Positions 50,054 to 59,481 of a stretch of 64,000 bases of DNA are shown one piece after another. This DNA comes from Salininema proteolyticum. Its GTDB lineage: Bacteria; Actinomycetota; Actinomycetes; Mycobacteriales; Micromonosporaceae. Within the stretch, counting starts at the first letter, position 1; every line of letters starts with the position of its first letter. The notes beneath the pieces are model-generated. The model was not told the DNA's origin and made no database searches. It saw only the letters and a program-made list of their open reading frames with translations. Made by a program: the position numbers and the translations under genes. Location of the stretch: positions 1,302,001-1,366,000 of the forward strand of contig NZ_JBHUNX010000001.1 in NCBI RefSeq assembly GCF_042685645.1. The letters are read 5' to 3'.

Positions 50054-50942
50054 ATGAACAGCAATCTCTCCGAGGCCCTCGCCAAGGCCGAGACGCTCGT
50101 CGAGGCGCTGCCCTGGTTCCAGGAGTTCCACGGCGCCACCGTCGTCGTCAAGTACGGCGGCAACGCCATGGTCGAGCCCGAACTGCAGCGCGCCTTCGCC
50201 GCCGACATGGTCTTCCTGCGCTACGCCGGCCTCAAACCCGTCGTCGTCCACGGCGGCGGGCCGCAGATCTCCTCCATGCTCGACAAACTCGACATCGCCA
50301 GCGAGTTCAAGGGCGGCCTGCGCGTCACCACGCCCGAGGCCGCCGACGTCGTCCGCATGGTCCTCGTCGGACAGGTCGGACGGGAACTGGTCGGCCTCAT
50401 CAACGGCCACGGCCCCTACGCCGTCGGCATGAGCGGCGAGGACGCCCAGCTCTTCACCGCCAAACGGCGGTGGGCCGACATAGACGGCGAGAAAGTCGAC
50501 ATAGGACGCGTCGGCGACGTCGCCGGGGTCAACACCGCCGCCGTCGACGACCTCATCGCCGCCGGCCGGATCCCCGTCGTCTCCACCGTGGCCCTCGACG
50601 GCGACGGCGTGCTCTACAACCTCAACGCCGACACCGCCGCCGGGGCGCTCGCAGCCGCGCTCGGCGCCCGCAAACTCGTCATCCTCACCGACGTCGAGGG
50701 GCTCTACACCGACTGGCCGAGGAAGGAGTCCCTCGTCAGCCAGATCGGCGCCGACGACCTGGCCGCGCTCCTTCCCGGGCTCCAGTCCGGCATGATCCCC
50801 AAGATGGAGGCCTGCCTCCACGCCGTCAAGGGGGGAGTCGGCGCCGCCCACGTCATCGACGGGCGCGTCCCCCCACTCCACCCTGCTCGAAGTCTTCACG
50901 CACAAGGGAATAGGAACGATGGTGGTCCCCGATGAGCAATAG
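50054..50942 (+). CDS. argB: Acetylglutamate kinase, frameshifted near the 3' end
   Basis: Phosphorylates N-acetylglutamate. The kinase core is intact: VVVKYGGNAMVE, PVVVHGGGPQISSML, NLNADTAAGALA and VLTDVEGLYTDW. After VIDGRVP the frame reads PLHPARSLHAQ and stops at 50935. In the -1 frame the natural end HSTLLEVFTHKGIGTMVVPD follows, with a TAG at 50940-50942. The shift coincides with a run of six C at about 50869-50874 where five would restore the frame. A sequencing error or a recent mutation is possible. Only the last 20 residues are affected. The ATG is at 50054. Confidence 0.85.
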
Positions 50943-50992
50943 GGCCCCCGCTCTCCAACAAGGAGATCAAGACCCGGTTCGAGGCCGCCCTC

Positions 50993-52147
50993 ATGGGCAA
51001 CTACGGCCTCCCCGCCGTGCCCATCGCGTCGGGCTCCGGCGTCCGCGTCACCGACGCCGACGGCAACGTCTACCTCGACATGATCGGCGGCATCGCCGTC
51101 TCCACCGTCGGACACGGCCACCCGCGCTACGTCGAGGCCATCGCCGACCAGGCCGCCGCCCTCGCCCACACCTCCAACCTCTACCTCCACCGCGGAGAGG
51201 TCGAACTGGCCGAAAAGCTCCTCGAACTGGTCGAGGCGCGGGGCAAGGTCTTCCTCTGCAACTCCGGCACCGAGGCCAACGAGGCGGCGGTGAAACTGGT
51301 CCTCAAGGCCGGCAAGCCCTACGGGCGCACCAAGATCGTCGCCACCGAGAACTCCTTCCACGGCCGCAGCCTCGGCGCGCTCGCCATCACCGGCAAGGCC
51401 GCCATCCGAGAGCCCTTCGCGCCCTTCGGAGTGGAGGCCGAGTTCGTCCCCTACGGCGACGCTCGCGCGCTCGCGGCCGCCGTGGACGCCTCCACCGCCG
51501 CCGTCTTCCTCGAACCGACCCAGGGCGAGTCCGGCGTCCACCCCGCCACGACCGACTACCTCAAGGCCGCCCGCCGCATCACCAGCGAGAACGGCGCGGC
51601 GCTCGTCCTCGACGAGATCCAGTCCGGCTTCGGGCGCACCGGGGCCTGGTTCGCCCACCACGCCGCCGCCATCACGCCCGACGTCGTGACCCTCGCCAAG
51701 GGACTGGCCGGGGGCGTCCCCATCGGAGCGACCATCGGAGTGGGGAAGTGGGGCGACGTGTTCGGCCCCGGCGACCACGGGTCCACCTTCGGCGGCAACC
51801 CGATCGCCTGCGCCGCCGCCCTGGCCGTCATCGGGGTCGTCGAGGACGAGGGCCTGTTCGAGAACGTGCTCGCCCTCGGCGAGAGGCTGGAGGCGAACCT
51901 CGCCGACCACCCCGCCGTCACCGAGGTCCGCGGCAAGGCACTGTGGAGGGGCATCGGCCTGGCCGGTGCCGACTCCGCCGCCGTGTGCGACGCCTTGGCG
52001 GCCAGGGGAGTCCTGGCCAACCCCGTCCGCCCCGACACCATCCGCATCGCCCCGCCCCTCACCATCACCGCCGAGGACGTCGACCTCTTCTGCGACATCC
52101 TCAAGGACGTGCTCTCCACCGCCCCGGAAGGACCGAACCATGAGTGA
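50993..52147 (+). CDS. argD: Acetylornithine aminotransferase, 5' end displaced by a possible frameshift
   Basis: A PLP enzyme that converts acetylglutamate semialdehyde to acetylornithine. The frame from ATG 50993 begins MGNYGLPAVPIASGSG and includes LCNSGTEANEAAVKL, LVLDEIQSGFGRTG and the PLP-Lys in TLAKGLAGGVP. In the same frame upstream of the ATG the codons read LSNKEIKTRFEAAL, a normal ArgD N-terminus, back to a TGA at 50933-50935. An ATG at 50933 would open this frame if the run of five C at 50944-50948 had one base fewer. It overlaps argF by 8 bp. Confidence 0.9.
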   Translation: MGNYGLPAVPIASGSGVRVTDADGNVYLDMIGGIAVSTVGHGHPRYVEAIADQAAALAHTSNLYLHRGEVELAEKLLELVEARGKVFLCNSGTEANEAAVKLVLKAGKPYGRTKIVATENSFHGRSLGALAITGKAAIREPFAPFGVEAEFVPYGDARALAAAVDASTAAVFLEPTQGESGVHPATTDYLKAARRITSENGAALVLDEIQSGFGRTGAWFAHHAAAITPDVVTLAKGLAGGVPIGATIGVGKWGDVFGPGDHGSTFGGNPIACAAALAVIGVVEDEGLFENVLALGERLEANLADHPAVTEVRGKALWRGIGLAGADSAAVCDALAARGVLANPVRPDTIRIAPPLTITAEDVDLFCDILKDVLSTAPEGPNHE

Positions 52148-53084
52148 ACCGCACCCGGAGAAGGACTCGCCCGCGCCGTTCCACTTCCTCGAAGACGGCG
52201 ACCTCTCCCCCTCGCAGCAGGCCGAAGTCCTGCGGCTGGCCGCCGACTACAAGAGCGGCGAGGAGACCGGCCGGCCGCTGGAGGGCCGCAGCGTCGCCGT
52301 CGTCTTCGAGAAGCCCTCGACCCGCACGCGCGTGTCCTTCGAAGTGGCCGTGCGGCAGCTGGGCGCCCACCCTGTCATGATCGACGCCCAGACCACCCAG
52401 CTGGGCCGCGGGGAGACCATCGGCGACCTCGGCAAGGTCCTCTCCCGCTATGTTGACGCGATCGTCCTGCGCACCTTCGAGGACGACCGCATAGCCGAAC
52501 TCGCCGAGGGCGCGGGCGTCCCGGTCGTCAACGCGCTCACCGACGGCTGGCACCCCTGCCAGACCCTCGCCGACCTCCAGACCGTCGCCGAGAACCGGCC
52601 CCTCGCGGGCACCCGGCTCGCCTACCTCGGGGACGGCTCCAACAACGTCGCGGCCTCCCTCCTCGTCGCCGGAACAACCGCCGGCATCGAGGTGACCGTC
52701 TGCGGGCCCGAGGATCAGGCCCCCGCCCCGGCGGTCGTCGCCCGCGCCGAGGCCATCGCCGCCCGAACGGGTGGGGCCGTTCACATCACGAGCGACATCG
52801 AGACGGCCGCCACGGGCGCCCACGTCCTCTACACCGACGTGTGGAGCTCCATGGGACAGGCCACCTCGCCCGAGCAACTCGCGAACCTGCGGAACTACCA
52901 GCTCAACGAGCAGGTCCTCGCGATCGCCCCCGAAGCGGTGGTGCTGCACTGCCTTCCGGCGCACCGCGGCGAGGAGATCACCGACGAAGTGATCGACGGC
53001 CCCTCGTCGCGCGTCTTCGACCAGGCGGAGAATCGACTGCACGCGCAGAAAGCGCTGTTGACCTACCTGACAGGAGAACGCTGA
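52140..53084 (+). CDS. argF: Ornithine carbamoyltransferase
   Basis: A 314-residue enzyme forming citrulline from ornithine and carbamoyl phosphate. The carbamoyl-phosphate site STRTR is at residues 60-64, followed by HPCQTLADLQT and the ornithine-binding HCLPAHRGEE. The catalytic pattern is complete. The ATG at 52140 overlaps the argD stop by 8 bp, and its own TGA overlaps the argR ATG by one base, so the three are co-translated. Confidence 0.96.
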   Translation: MSEPHPEKDSPAPFHFLEDGDLSPSQQAEVLRLAADYKSGEETGRPLEGRSVAVVFEKPSTRTRVSFEVAVRQLGAHPVMIDAQTTQLGRGETIGDLGKVLSRYVDAIVLRTFEDDRIAELAEGAGVPVVNALTDGWHPCQTLADLQTVAENRPLAGTRLAYLGDGSNNVAASLLVAGTTAGIEVTVCGPEDQAPAPAVVARAEAIAARTGGAVHITSDIETAATGAHVLYTDVWSSMGQATSPEQLANLRNYQLNEQVLAIAPEAVVLHCLPAHRGEEITDEVIDGPSSRVFDQAENRLHAQKALLTYLTGER

Positions 53085-53587
53085 TGGCCGTCTCACCCAC
53101 CAAGGCCGCCCGCCTGGCCCTCATCACCGAGACCATCGACTCGCGCGAGGTCTCCTCGCAGACCGAGTTGCAGGAGATCCTCGCCGAGCAGGGCCACACC
53201 GTCACCCAGACCACGCTCTCGCGGGACCTGGAGGCGCTCGGAGCGGTCAAGGTGCGGGGGGCCGACGGGTCCACGCCCGTCTACGCCATCTTCCCGGAGG
53301 GCTCGCGCCCCCTCCGGGACACCGAACACCCCTCCGAGAGGCTCAAACGCCTCCTCCGCGAACTGCTGACCGGCGCCGACCACTCCGGCAACCTCGCCGT
53401 CCTGCGAGTCCCGCCGGGCGCCGCCCAGTACCTGGCCAGCGCCATCGACCGGTCGGGACTGTCCGACATCATCGGGACCATCGCCGGGGACGACACCGTC
53501 GCCGTCATCGCCAAGGACGGCGTGACCGGCCGGACCATCGCCGGGAAGATGCTGGCGTGGTCCCAAGAGAACCACACCGACCACTGA
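53084..53587 (+). CDS. argR: Arginine repressor ArgR
   Basis: A 167-residue regulator. The N-terminal winged helix contains SSQTELQEILAEQGHTVTQT and TLSRDLEALGAVKVR. The C-terminal oligomerisation and arginine-binding domain holds GTIAGDDTVAVIAKD. With arginine as co-repressor it should bind the ARG box before argC, giving autoregulation. The ATG at 53084 is preceded by CAGGAGAA. The position between argF and argG is the usual actinobacterial one. Confidence 0.96.
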   Translation: MAVSPTKAARLALITETIDSREVSSQTELQEILAEQGHTVTQTTLSRDLEALGAVKVRGADGSTPVYAIFPEGSRPLRDTEHPSERLKRLLRELLTGADHSGNLAVLRVPPGAAQYLASAIDRSGLSDIIGTIAGDDTVAVIAKDGVTGRTIAGKMLAWSQENHTDH

Positions 53588-53604
53588 GCGCACAGGACTC
53601 CACC

Positions 53605-54754
53605 GTGAAAGACCGCATCGTCCTCGCCTATTCCGGCGGACTGGACGCCTCCGTCGCCATCCCCCGCCTCTCCGAGCGGCTCGGCGCCGAGGTCGTGGCC
53701 GTGGCCGTCGACGTCGGCCGGGGCGGCGCGAGCCTGGACGCCGTGCGGGAGAGGGCGCTGGGCTGCGGTGCGGTCGAAGCCGAGGTGGTCGACGCGCGCG
53801 AGGAGTTCGCCTCCGAGTACTGCTTTCCGGCGGTGGCGGCCAACTCCCTCGGCATGGACCGTCCGCTGGCCTCGGCGCTGTTGGGGCCGTTGATCGCCGA
53901 GCACCTCGCGGCCGCCGCGACGAGGCACGGCGCCACCGCCGTCGGCCACGGCTGGGCCGGCCGGGGGAGGGACCGGGTCCGCTTCGAGGCGGGCCTCGCC
54001 GCCCTGGCCCCCGACCTCGAGATCGTCGCCCCCGTACCCGAAACCGGCTGGACGCGCGACAAGGCCGTCGCCTTCGCCGAGGAGAGGGGCCTCCCGATCG
54101 ACGCGGCAGCCGAGTCCCCCTGCCCCGCCGACCGGGACCCCCCGCGGCCGCGCCGCGGAACACGGCCCCCGTGAAGACCGGTGGAACGGTTCGTTCGAGG
54201 ACCTCTTCTCCCGCACCGGAAACCCGGCCGAAGACCTCGACCCCGACGAAGTCGCCGTCACCTTCGACGGCGGCCGCCCCGTGGCCCTCGACGGGGAGAC
54301 CAAGACTCCCCGCGAACTGGTCGACGACCTCGACCGCAGGGCCGGGGCCCAGGGCGTGGGCCGGACCGGCGCGGCCTCGGACCGCCCAGCGGGCCTCCAG
54401 GGCCGCGAGGCCGGCGAATCGCCCGCGGGAATCGCCCTGACCACCGCTCACATGGCGCTCGAGAGCGTCACCCTGGAACGAGAGCAGGCCCGCTTCAAGC
54501 GCACGGTCGACCGGCGCTGGAGCGAAGCGGTCTACGACGGCCTCTGGTTCTCCCCGTTGAAGAACAGCCTCGAGGCGTTCATCGACGAGACCCAGGGGCG
54601 CGTCACCGGCGAGGTCCGCCTGACCCTCCACCGGGGACGGATCGCCGTCACCGGCCGGAGGAGCGAGGAGGACCTCTACGACTCAGCCTTCGCCGCCTGC
54701 GGCGGAGACCATTCGTTCGATCGGCCCGACGCCCGCGCCTTCGCCGGCCGGTGA
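53605..54754 (+). pseudogene. argG: Argininosuccinate synthase, frameshifted and with degraded motifs
   Basis: The order of the arginine operon and overall similarity identify ArgG, which joins citrulline and aspartate. The P-loop region AYSGGLDAS (8-16) remains, but several otherwise near-invariant blocks are altered. The region normally TGKGNDQVRFE reads AGRGRDRVRFE. The usual YSIDxNLWGR is CPADRDPRGR, and the usual KSREIYEAPG reads QGREAGESPA. The frame breaks at a run of six C near 54147, with the second part continuing from about 54150 to 54754 (FDGGRPVALDGETKTPREL, then YDGLWFSPLKNSLEAF). The product is about 382 residues, against about 400 normally. The GTG at 53605 has an AGGA site. 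Confidence 0.8.
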
Positions 54755-54815
54755 AGCCCGCCGGCCGAACCGGCCCACGTCCGCGACGACAAGTGACATA
54801 GAGGAGACACCCACC

Positions 54816-56297
54816 ATGGCAGCACTCTGGGGAGGGCGCTTCAGCGGCGGACCCGCCGAAGCACTCCAGGCCCTCAACGACTCCATCGGATTCGACTGGC
54901 GCCTGGCGCCCTACGACATCGCCGCCTCGCAGGCGCACGCCCGAGTGCTGCGCCGGGCCGGGCTCCTCACCGAAGAGGAGTGCGACACTCTCGTGGAGGC
55001 GCTCGCCGTCCTGGGCGCCGAGGTCGCCTCCGGCGACTTCGCCCCGAGGCCGGGCGACGAGGACGTCCACACCGCGCTCGAACGCGGGCTGGTCGAGAAG
55101 CTCGGCGATCTGGGAGGGAAGCTGCGTGCGGGACGCAGCCGCAACGACCAGATCGCCACCGACCTCCGCCTCTACGCTCGGGACGCGGCCAAGGGGCTCA
55201 CCGCCGACCTCGTCGCGCTCGTCGAGGCGCTGTCCGCCCAGGCCGAGGGGCACCTCTACGACCCGGCCCCGGGCATGACGCACCTGCAGCACGCCCAGCC
55301 GATCACCATCGGCCACCAGCTCCTCGCCCACGCCCAGGGCTTCCTGCGCGACCTGGACCGCCTGCGCGACTGGGACAAGCGCGCCGCCGTCTGCCCGCTG
55401 GGCTCGGGCGCGCTCTCCGGCAGCTCCCTGCCGCTCGACCCCGCCGCCGTCGCGGCCGAGCTCGGTTTCGACTCTCCCGCGCCCAACTCCGTCGACGCGG
55501 TCGCCGACCGGGACTTCGCCGCCGAGCTGGCTTTCATCGGGGCGCAGATCGGCGTCCACCTCTCCCGGCTGGGGGAGGAGGTCATCCTCTGGTCGAGCCA
55601 GGAGTTCGGATGGGTGACGCTGGACGACGCGTTCTCCACCGGGTCCTCGATCATGCCGCAGAAGAAGAACCCCGACGTCGCCGAGCTGGCCCGCGGCAAG
55701 GCCGGGCGCCTCGTGGGGAACCTGACCTCGCTTCTGGTGACGCTCAAGGGGCTTCCGTTCGCGTACAACAAGGACCTCCAGGAGGACAAGGAGCCGGTCT
55801 TCGACACGCTCGACAACCTGGCGCTGCTCCTGCCCGCCACGACGGGCATGGTCGCCACGCTGCGGTTCAACACGGAGAGGCCGGCCGCCTCCGCCCCCAC
55901 CGGGTTCTCGCTGGCCACCGAGATCGCCGACTGGCTGGTGCGCAAGGGTGTGCCGTTCCGCGACGCCCACGAGGTGGCGGGATCCTGCGTCGCCCTGTGT
56001 GAGAAGGAGTCCCTCGACCTCCACGAGCTGAGCGACGAACAGCTCGAAGGCGTCAGCGGGCACCTGGACGGGTCGGTCCGGGAGGTGCTGACGGTCGAGG
56101 GCGCGCTGGCCGGGCGCACCACGCCCGGCTCCACCGGCCCCGAGGCGGTCAAGGCCCAACTGGCGCAGGTGAAGGACAGGGCCGCGGAGTTCGGAGGGAA
56201 GTCCGACTTACATCGGGCCCCCACGGGGCCAGGTGAAGACGCCGCCGGGCGGCGTATTTCCCCAACTGGCCCACGGACTTCACAAAAACGATCATAA
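54816..56297 (+). CDS. argH: Argininosuccinate lyase
   Basis: A 493-residue enzyme that splits argininosuccinate to arginine and fumarate. Signature parts are ALWGGRFSGGPAEAL, GKLRAGRSRNDQIATDLRLY, MTHLQHAQPITIGHQL and the family signature GSSIMPQKKNPD. The ATG follows GAGGAGA. The normal end lies near DRAAEFGG. About 30 further residues run over the region that contains the promoter of the next gene, so the tail may be non-essential. Its intactness contrasts with the damaged argG just upstream. Confidence 0.95.
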   Translation: MAALWGGRFSGGPAEALQALNDSIGFDWRLAPYDIAASQAHARVLRRAGLLTEEECDTLVEALAVLGAEVASGDFAPRPGDEDVHTALERGLVEKLGDLGGKLRAGRSRNDQIATDLRLYARDAAKGLTADLVALVEALSAQAEGHLYDPAPGMTHLQHAQPITIGHQLLAHAQGFLRDLDRLRDWDKRAAVCPLGSGALSGSSLPLDPAAVAAELGFDSPAPNSVDAVADRDFAAELAFIGAQIGVHLSRLGEEVILWSSQEFGWVTLDDAFSTGSSIMPQKKNPDVAELARGKAGRLVGNLTSLLVTLKGLPFAYNKDLQEDKEPVFDTLDNLALLLPATTGMVATLRFNTERPAASAPTGFSLATEIADWLVRKGVPFRDAHEVAGSCVALCEKESLDLHELSDEQLEGVSGHLDGSVREVLTVEGALAGRTTPGSTGPEAVKAQLAQVKDRAAEFGGKSDLHRAPTGPGEDAAGRRISPTGPRTSQKRS

Positions 56298-56302
56298 GTG
56301 CA

Positions 56303-56308
56303 TACAAT
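56303..56308 (+). promoter_or_regulatory. -10 element of a probable leaderless message
   Basis: TACAAT ends 5 bp before the ATG at 56314, so transcription would start at or next to the start codon. No ribosome site precedes that ATG, which fits a leaderless transcript. The element lies inside the 3' end of argH. Confidence 0.55.
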
Positions 56309-56313
56309 TGAAT

Positions 56314-57411
56314 ATGATGTCCTATCGGGTTCCGGGCGGCGCCGACGGAAGACTCCGGACCGCGCCGGACCCGATCCTGGACGCCGCCCGACGACTGGCG
56401 GACCATCCCCACGACCACGGCTGGCGCGAACTCTACCGCCTTCTCGCCCTGGGGCTCTCGCGCCGTTCGCCGAGCCTGACGTCCCTGCTGTCCTCCGCCC
56501 GCGTCCTGCGGCCCGGATCGGGCGCCGTCCACCTCGTCACCCTCTTCGGCATCGCCCTGCGCTCCACCGCCAACGGCCTGTTCGCCGGGATGGCCGACCG
56601 GACGGACGACGAGACCCGGCTCGGACTCCTGGAAGAGGCCGCCGCCTCGCGCCGCGCCGACATCCTCGCCACCATGGCGAGCCGCCAGAACTCCTTCACC
56701 GGGACGCGGCGGTTCCTCACCGTGCAGGTCCTCACCGCCGCCGTCTTCGACCGCCGGGGCCCGGCCCGCTTCGCCGACCTGGGCACCGGCCTGGGCCTGC
56801 TGCCCCGCCAGCTCAACAGTCCGCGCCTGTACCACCGTTTCGCCCCGGGACTCTCCTGGGAGGGAGGGACCCCGCCCTACCGGCCGATCCCGCTGGAGCG
56901 CCGCTACGGGGTCGACAAGGGCCCGATGCCGGGGCTCGACTGGGTCCGCCGCTGCTACGGGGCCTCGCCCTACTACGACCGGTTGGCCGACGAGTTGGAG
57001 TCCGTCCACACCGACCCCGAACTGGGGCGCGTCCCGGTGCGCTGGAGCGAGTTCGACCTCACCGACACCGCGGCCCTGCGGCGCTTCGTGGTGCGCGAGC
57101 GTATCAACGCCGTGAACCTCTCCTACCTCCTCTACCAGCTGACGCCCGCCGACAAGGAGGCGATCCTGGCGACGCTGCGCTCGGCGCTGGCCCCGCCGGG
57201 CTTCATCCTGGTCACCGAGCCCCGGGGCGAACTCGGACTGCCCGGCTGCGAGGTGCTCGTGCGCACCGAGGCCACCGGCGCGGAGCCGCTGCGCGTCTAC
57301 CGGGTCAGCAGCGGCCACTACCGGGGGCGCGCGGCCCGGCTGGAGGGGCACCGCGCCTTCGAGGAGCTCTACCCGATCCACCGGGCCGGTGTCCCCCATG
57401 GACCCCGCTGA
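56314..57411 (+). CDS. DUF2332-like protein (SAM-methyltransferase-type fold)
   Basis: A 365-residue protein with DUF2332 hallmarks: a helical N-terminal half with DHGWRELYRLLALGLSRRSP, SRQNSFTGTRRF, a glycine-rich strand FADLGTGLGLLPRQL, the ERRYGVDKGPMPGLD segment and a C-terminal half with INAVNLSYLLYQLTPADKE and FILVTEPRGELGL. The fold resembles methyltransferases, but no reaction is known. The ATG at 56314 is used because TACAAT lies 6 bp upstream. The stop overlaps the next gene by 14 bp, which suggests a functional pair. Confidence 0.72.
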   Translation: MMSYRVPGGADGRLRTAPDPILDAARRLADHPHDHGWRELYRLLALGLSRRSPSLTSLLSSARVLRPGSGAVHLVTLFGIALRSTANGLFAGMADRTDDETRLGLLEEAAASRRADILATMASRQNSFTGTRRFLTVQVLTAAVFDRRGPARFADLGTGLGLLPRQLNSPRLYHRFAPGLSWEGGTPPYRPIPLERRYGVDKGPMPGLDWVRRCYGASPYYDRLADELESVHTDPELGRVPVRWSEFDLTDTAALRRFVVRERINAVNLSYLLYQLTPADKEAILATLRSALAPPGFILVTEPRGELGLPGCEVLVRTEATGAEPLRVYRVSSGHYRGRAARLEGHRAFEELYPIHRAGVPHGPR

Positions 57412-58612
57412 GACCGGGCGCCTGCCGGTCGGGGAGGAGCGGTCCGACTCCCTGACGCGCCGAGCGCGGTGGAAGAGCGTCGCCGTCGCCACCGCGGCGG
57501 TCGTGACGCCGATGGCCATCGGGCTGTGGAGCACCGCCTACCCCCATGTCGTGGAAGCCGCCTTCGACCGCTTGACGGCAGCGGTCGCGGAATACTGGCC
57601 CCTCGTCCTCCTCTTCACCGCCGCCGCCGGTCTCGCCGGGCTCCTTCCCGGCGCCGCGCTCCTCGCCCGGGCCCGGCGGGAGAGCGCCGTCCTGAAACGG
57701 CTCGAAGAGTCCTTCTCCTCGGCCGTCGTGCGCGAGGACGCCTACCTGATCCGCACCGAGGACGTCGACGACAGGACGCCCGGCGGCGAGCCCGTCGCCG
57801 GCCTTCCCCTCCGCTACCTCGAATCGCCGGCCGACAGCGCCGACGTCACCGTGTTCCAGTCCGGCATCGGGCTCGACGCGAGGGACTTCCGCCCGGCGAT
57901 GCAGCTGCTCCAGGGCCGCCACACGGTCGCACTGACCCAGCTGGGCTTCGACAAGCGCGACTCGGCCGACCCGAGCTTCCGGCCCGCCTCCCTCGACACC
58001 AGCGCGCTGACGTTCCTCACCGGACTCGACCTCTGCCGGCGACTCGGCGGAGGGCGTCCCCTGCGGACGGTGCTGTTCTCCTCCGCGGCCGACCTGCTCC
58101 TCTACGCCGCCGTCCACTATCCCGACCGGGTGCGGGAACTGGGAATGTCCGAGGCGGTCCTCCTGGACCCCAACGTGAACCGCCGGACCACGACCATCTC
58201 CCGGGCGCTGGCCGACTCGGCGGGGCGCAACCGCGTCAAGGCCATGCTGGAAGTGGTCAACTCGGCGGCGGAGGCGCCGGAGCACCGCCAGGAGTCCCTG
58301 CTGCGCCACTACTGCCGCTACGCGGCCGTCAACCTGGACAAGGACCTGGAGCGCGTCGTCCTGCACGCCACGGACATCGCCCGGTACTGGGACGTGGAAG
58401 GGCATGTCAAGTTCCTCGACCACCTGGGGGCGCTGTGCGACTCGGTGCCGTCGGTGCGGGTCGTGCTGTCCGGCGACAACCTCGACCTGGCGACGGACCT
58501 GCTGCGCTCGGCCCGCCGGAGGGGACTGCACTCCACGGTGAGGGCCGCGCGCGGCTCGCACTTCGAGATGCTCGACCCCGAGTACGTGCGGGCCCTCGTC
58601 GACTCGCCGTGA
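57398..58612 (+). CDS. Membrane-anchored alpha/beta-hydrolase-like protein
   Basis: A 404-residue protein with two N-terminal TM segments (VAVATAAVVTPMAIGLWST and WPLVLLFTAAAGLAGLLPG) and a C-terminal alpha/beta-type domain. The nucleophile elbow is atypical (TVLFSSAADLLLY instead of GxSxG). A loop Asp in LSGDNLDLATD and a His in RGSHFEMLDPEY look like the rest of a triad. Such thioesterase-like domains act on acyl or peptidyl esters, but the substrate is unknown. ATG at 57398 is preferred; GTG at 57389 is possible. It overlaps the DUF2332-like gene. Confidence 0.6.
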   Translation: MDPAETGRLPVGEERSDSLTRRARWKSVAVATAAVVTPMAIGLWSTAYPHVVEAAFDRLTAAVAEYWPLVLLFTAAAGLAGLLPGAALLARARRESAVLKRLEESFSSAVVREDAYLIRTEDVDDRTPGGEPVAGLPLRYLESPADSADVTVFQSGIGLDARDFRPAMQLLQGRHTVALTQLGFDKRDSADPSFRPASLDTSALTFLTGLDLCRRLGGGRPLRTVLFSSAADLLLYAAVHYPDRVRELGMSEAVLLDPNVNRRTTTISRALADSAGRNRVKAMLEVVNSAAEAPEHRQESLLRHYCRYAAVNLDKDLERVVLHATDIARYWDVEGHVKFLDHLGALCDSVPSVRVVLSGDNLDLATDLLRSARRRGLHSTVRAARGSHFEMLDPEYVRALVDSP

Positions 58613-58656
58613 CGACGGTCCGGCACCTCCGCCGGCGGCCGAAACGGCCCGCGCGG

Positions 58657-59481
58657 TCAGCGGCCGGCGGCGGTGCCCTCTGGGTTCCGGGCGGACTCCA
58701 GCACCGTCCACAGGGCCTTGTTGAGCGTCTCGGGGGCGTCCACCATGGCGAAGTGCCCCGAGCCGGGGATCTCCACCGCAGAGCGGTACAGCCTCTTTCC
58801 CGCGCCGTGCTCCGGGAATCCCGTCCTCTCGCCGTAGACGTACGTCGGGCGGGGCAGCGACTCCCACAGGGGCACCAGCTCTCCGCTGTCGCACCAGGCG
58901 ACCATCGAGCGCGCCGCGGAGTGCAGCACGGCCGGGGCGGCCCGCCCGTACCACTCCGACCAGGCGCGGAGATCCGGTGCGGCCGAGGCGCTCAGGCTGG
59001 CCAGGAAGTCGGAGTGCCCCTCGCGGACATAGTCGCGCAGCGACTGCGAGGCGGTGTTCCGGCTGACCAGGCCGCAGTCCTCGCCTACCAGGTTGCCCTC
59101 GATCGACGTGAACGACGCCAGGCCAGGTATCGACGACGCCGCGAGCAGCCCGACGGCGCCGCCCATGCTGTGGGCGACCAAGTGGACCTCGTCGAACCGC
59201 AGAGTGCGCGCCAGCCCGGCGGTGATCTCCGCGTACAGCGACAGCTGGTCGTGCGCGGATCTTCCGGCCGATGGCGCTCCGCCGTGGCCGGGGAGGTCGA
59301 AGGAGCAGACGGTGTAGTCCTCGCGCCAACGCGCGTCGTCGTGGAACGGTGCGAAGGAGTCGCCCGCGCAACCGAATCCGTGGACCAGGAGGACCAGACG
59401 GGGCCCGAAACCGTCCATTCTGGCTCGGACCGGGAACGGAGGCGCCCCCGTCACGGGGACGCTGTAGTGGATATTCTTCAT
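58657..59481 (-). CDS. Alpha/beta-fold hydrolase
   Basis: A 274-residue hydrolase with the oxyanion-hole motif LLVHGFGCAGDS, the nucleophile Ser105 in HLVAHSMGGAVG and the catalytic His in EIPGSGHFAMVDAPE. The lid region is Ser/Ala-rich. The substrate is unknown; it resembles the general esterase/epoxide-hydrolase-like group. The ATG at 59481 has no strong ribosome site. It converges with the alpha/beta-like gene upstream and is not clearly in an operon. Confidence 0.85.
   Translation of the reverse strand: MKNIHYSVPVTGAPPFPVRARMDGFGPRLVLLVHGFGCAGDSFAPFHDDARWREDYTVCSFDLPGHGGAPSAGRSAHDQLSLYAEITAGLARTLRFDEVHLVAHSMGGAVGLLAASSIPGLASFTSIEGNLVGEDCGLVSRNTASQSLRDYVREGHSDFLASLSASAAPDLRAWSEWYGRAAPAVLHSAARSMVAWCDSGELVPLWESLPRPTYVYGERTGFPEHGAGKRLYRSAVEIPGSGHFAMVDAPETLNKALWTVLESARNPEGTAAGR

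Noticed and set aside
50932..52143. Frame starting MSNRAPALQQGDQ over argD
   Set aside because: It is out of frame with the conserved ArgD sequence and Arg/Pro-rich. Only its ATG is probably the natural argD start before a frameshift.
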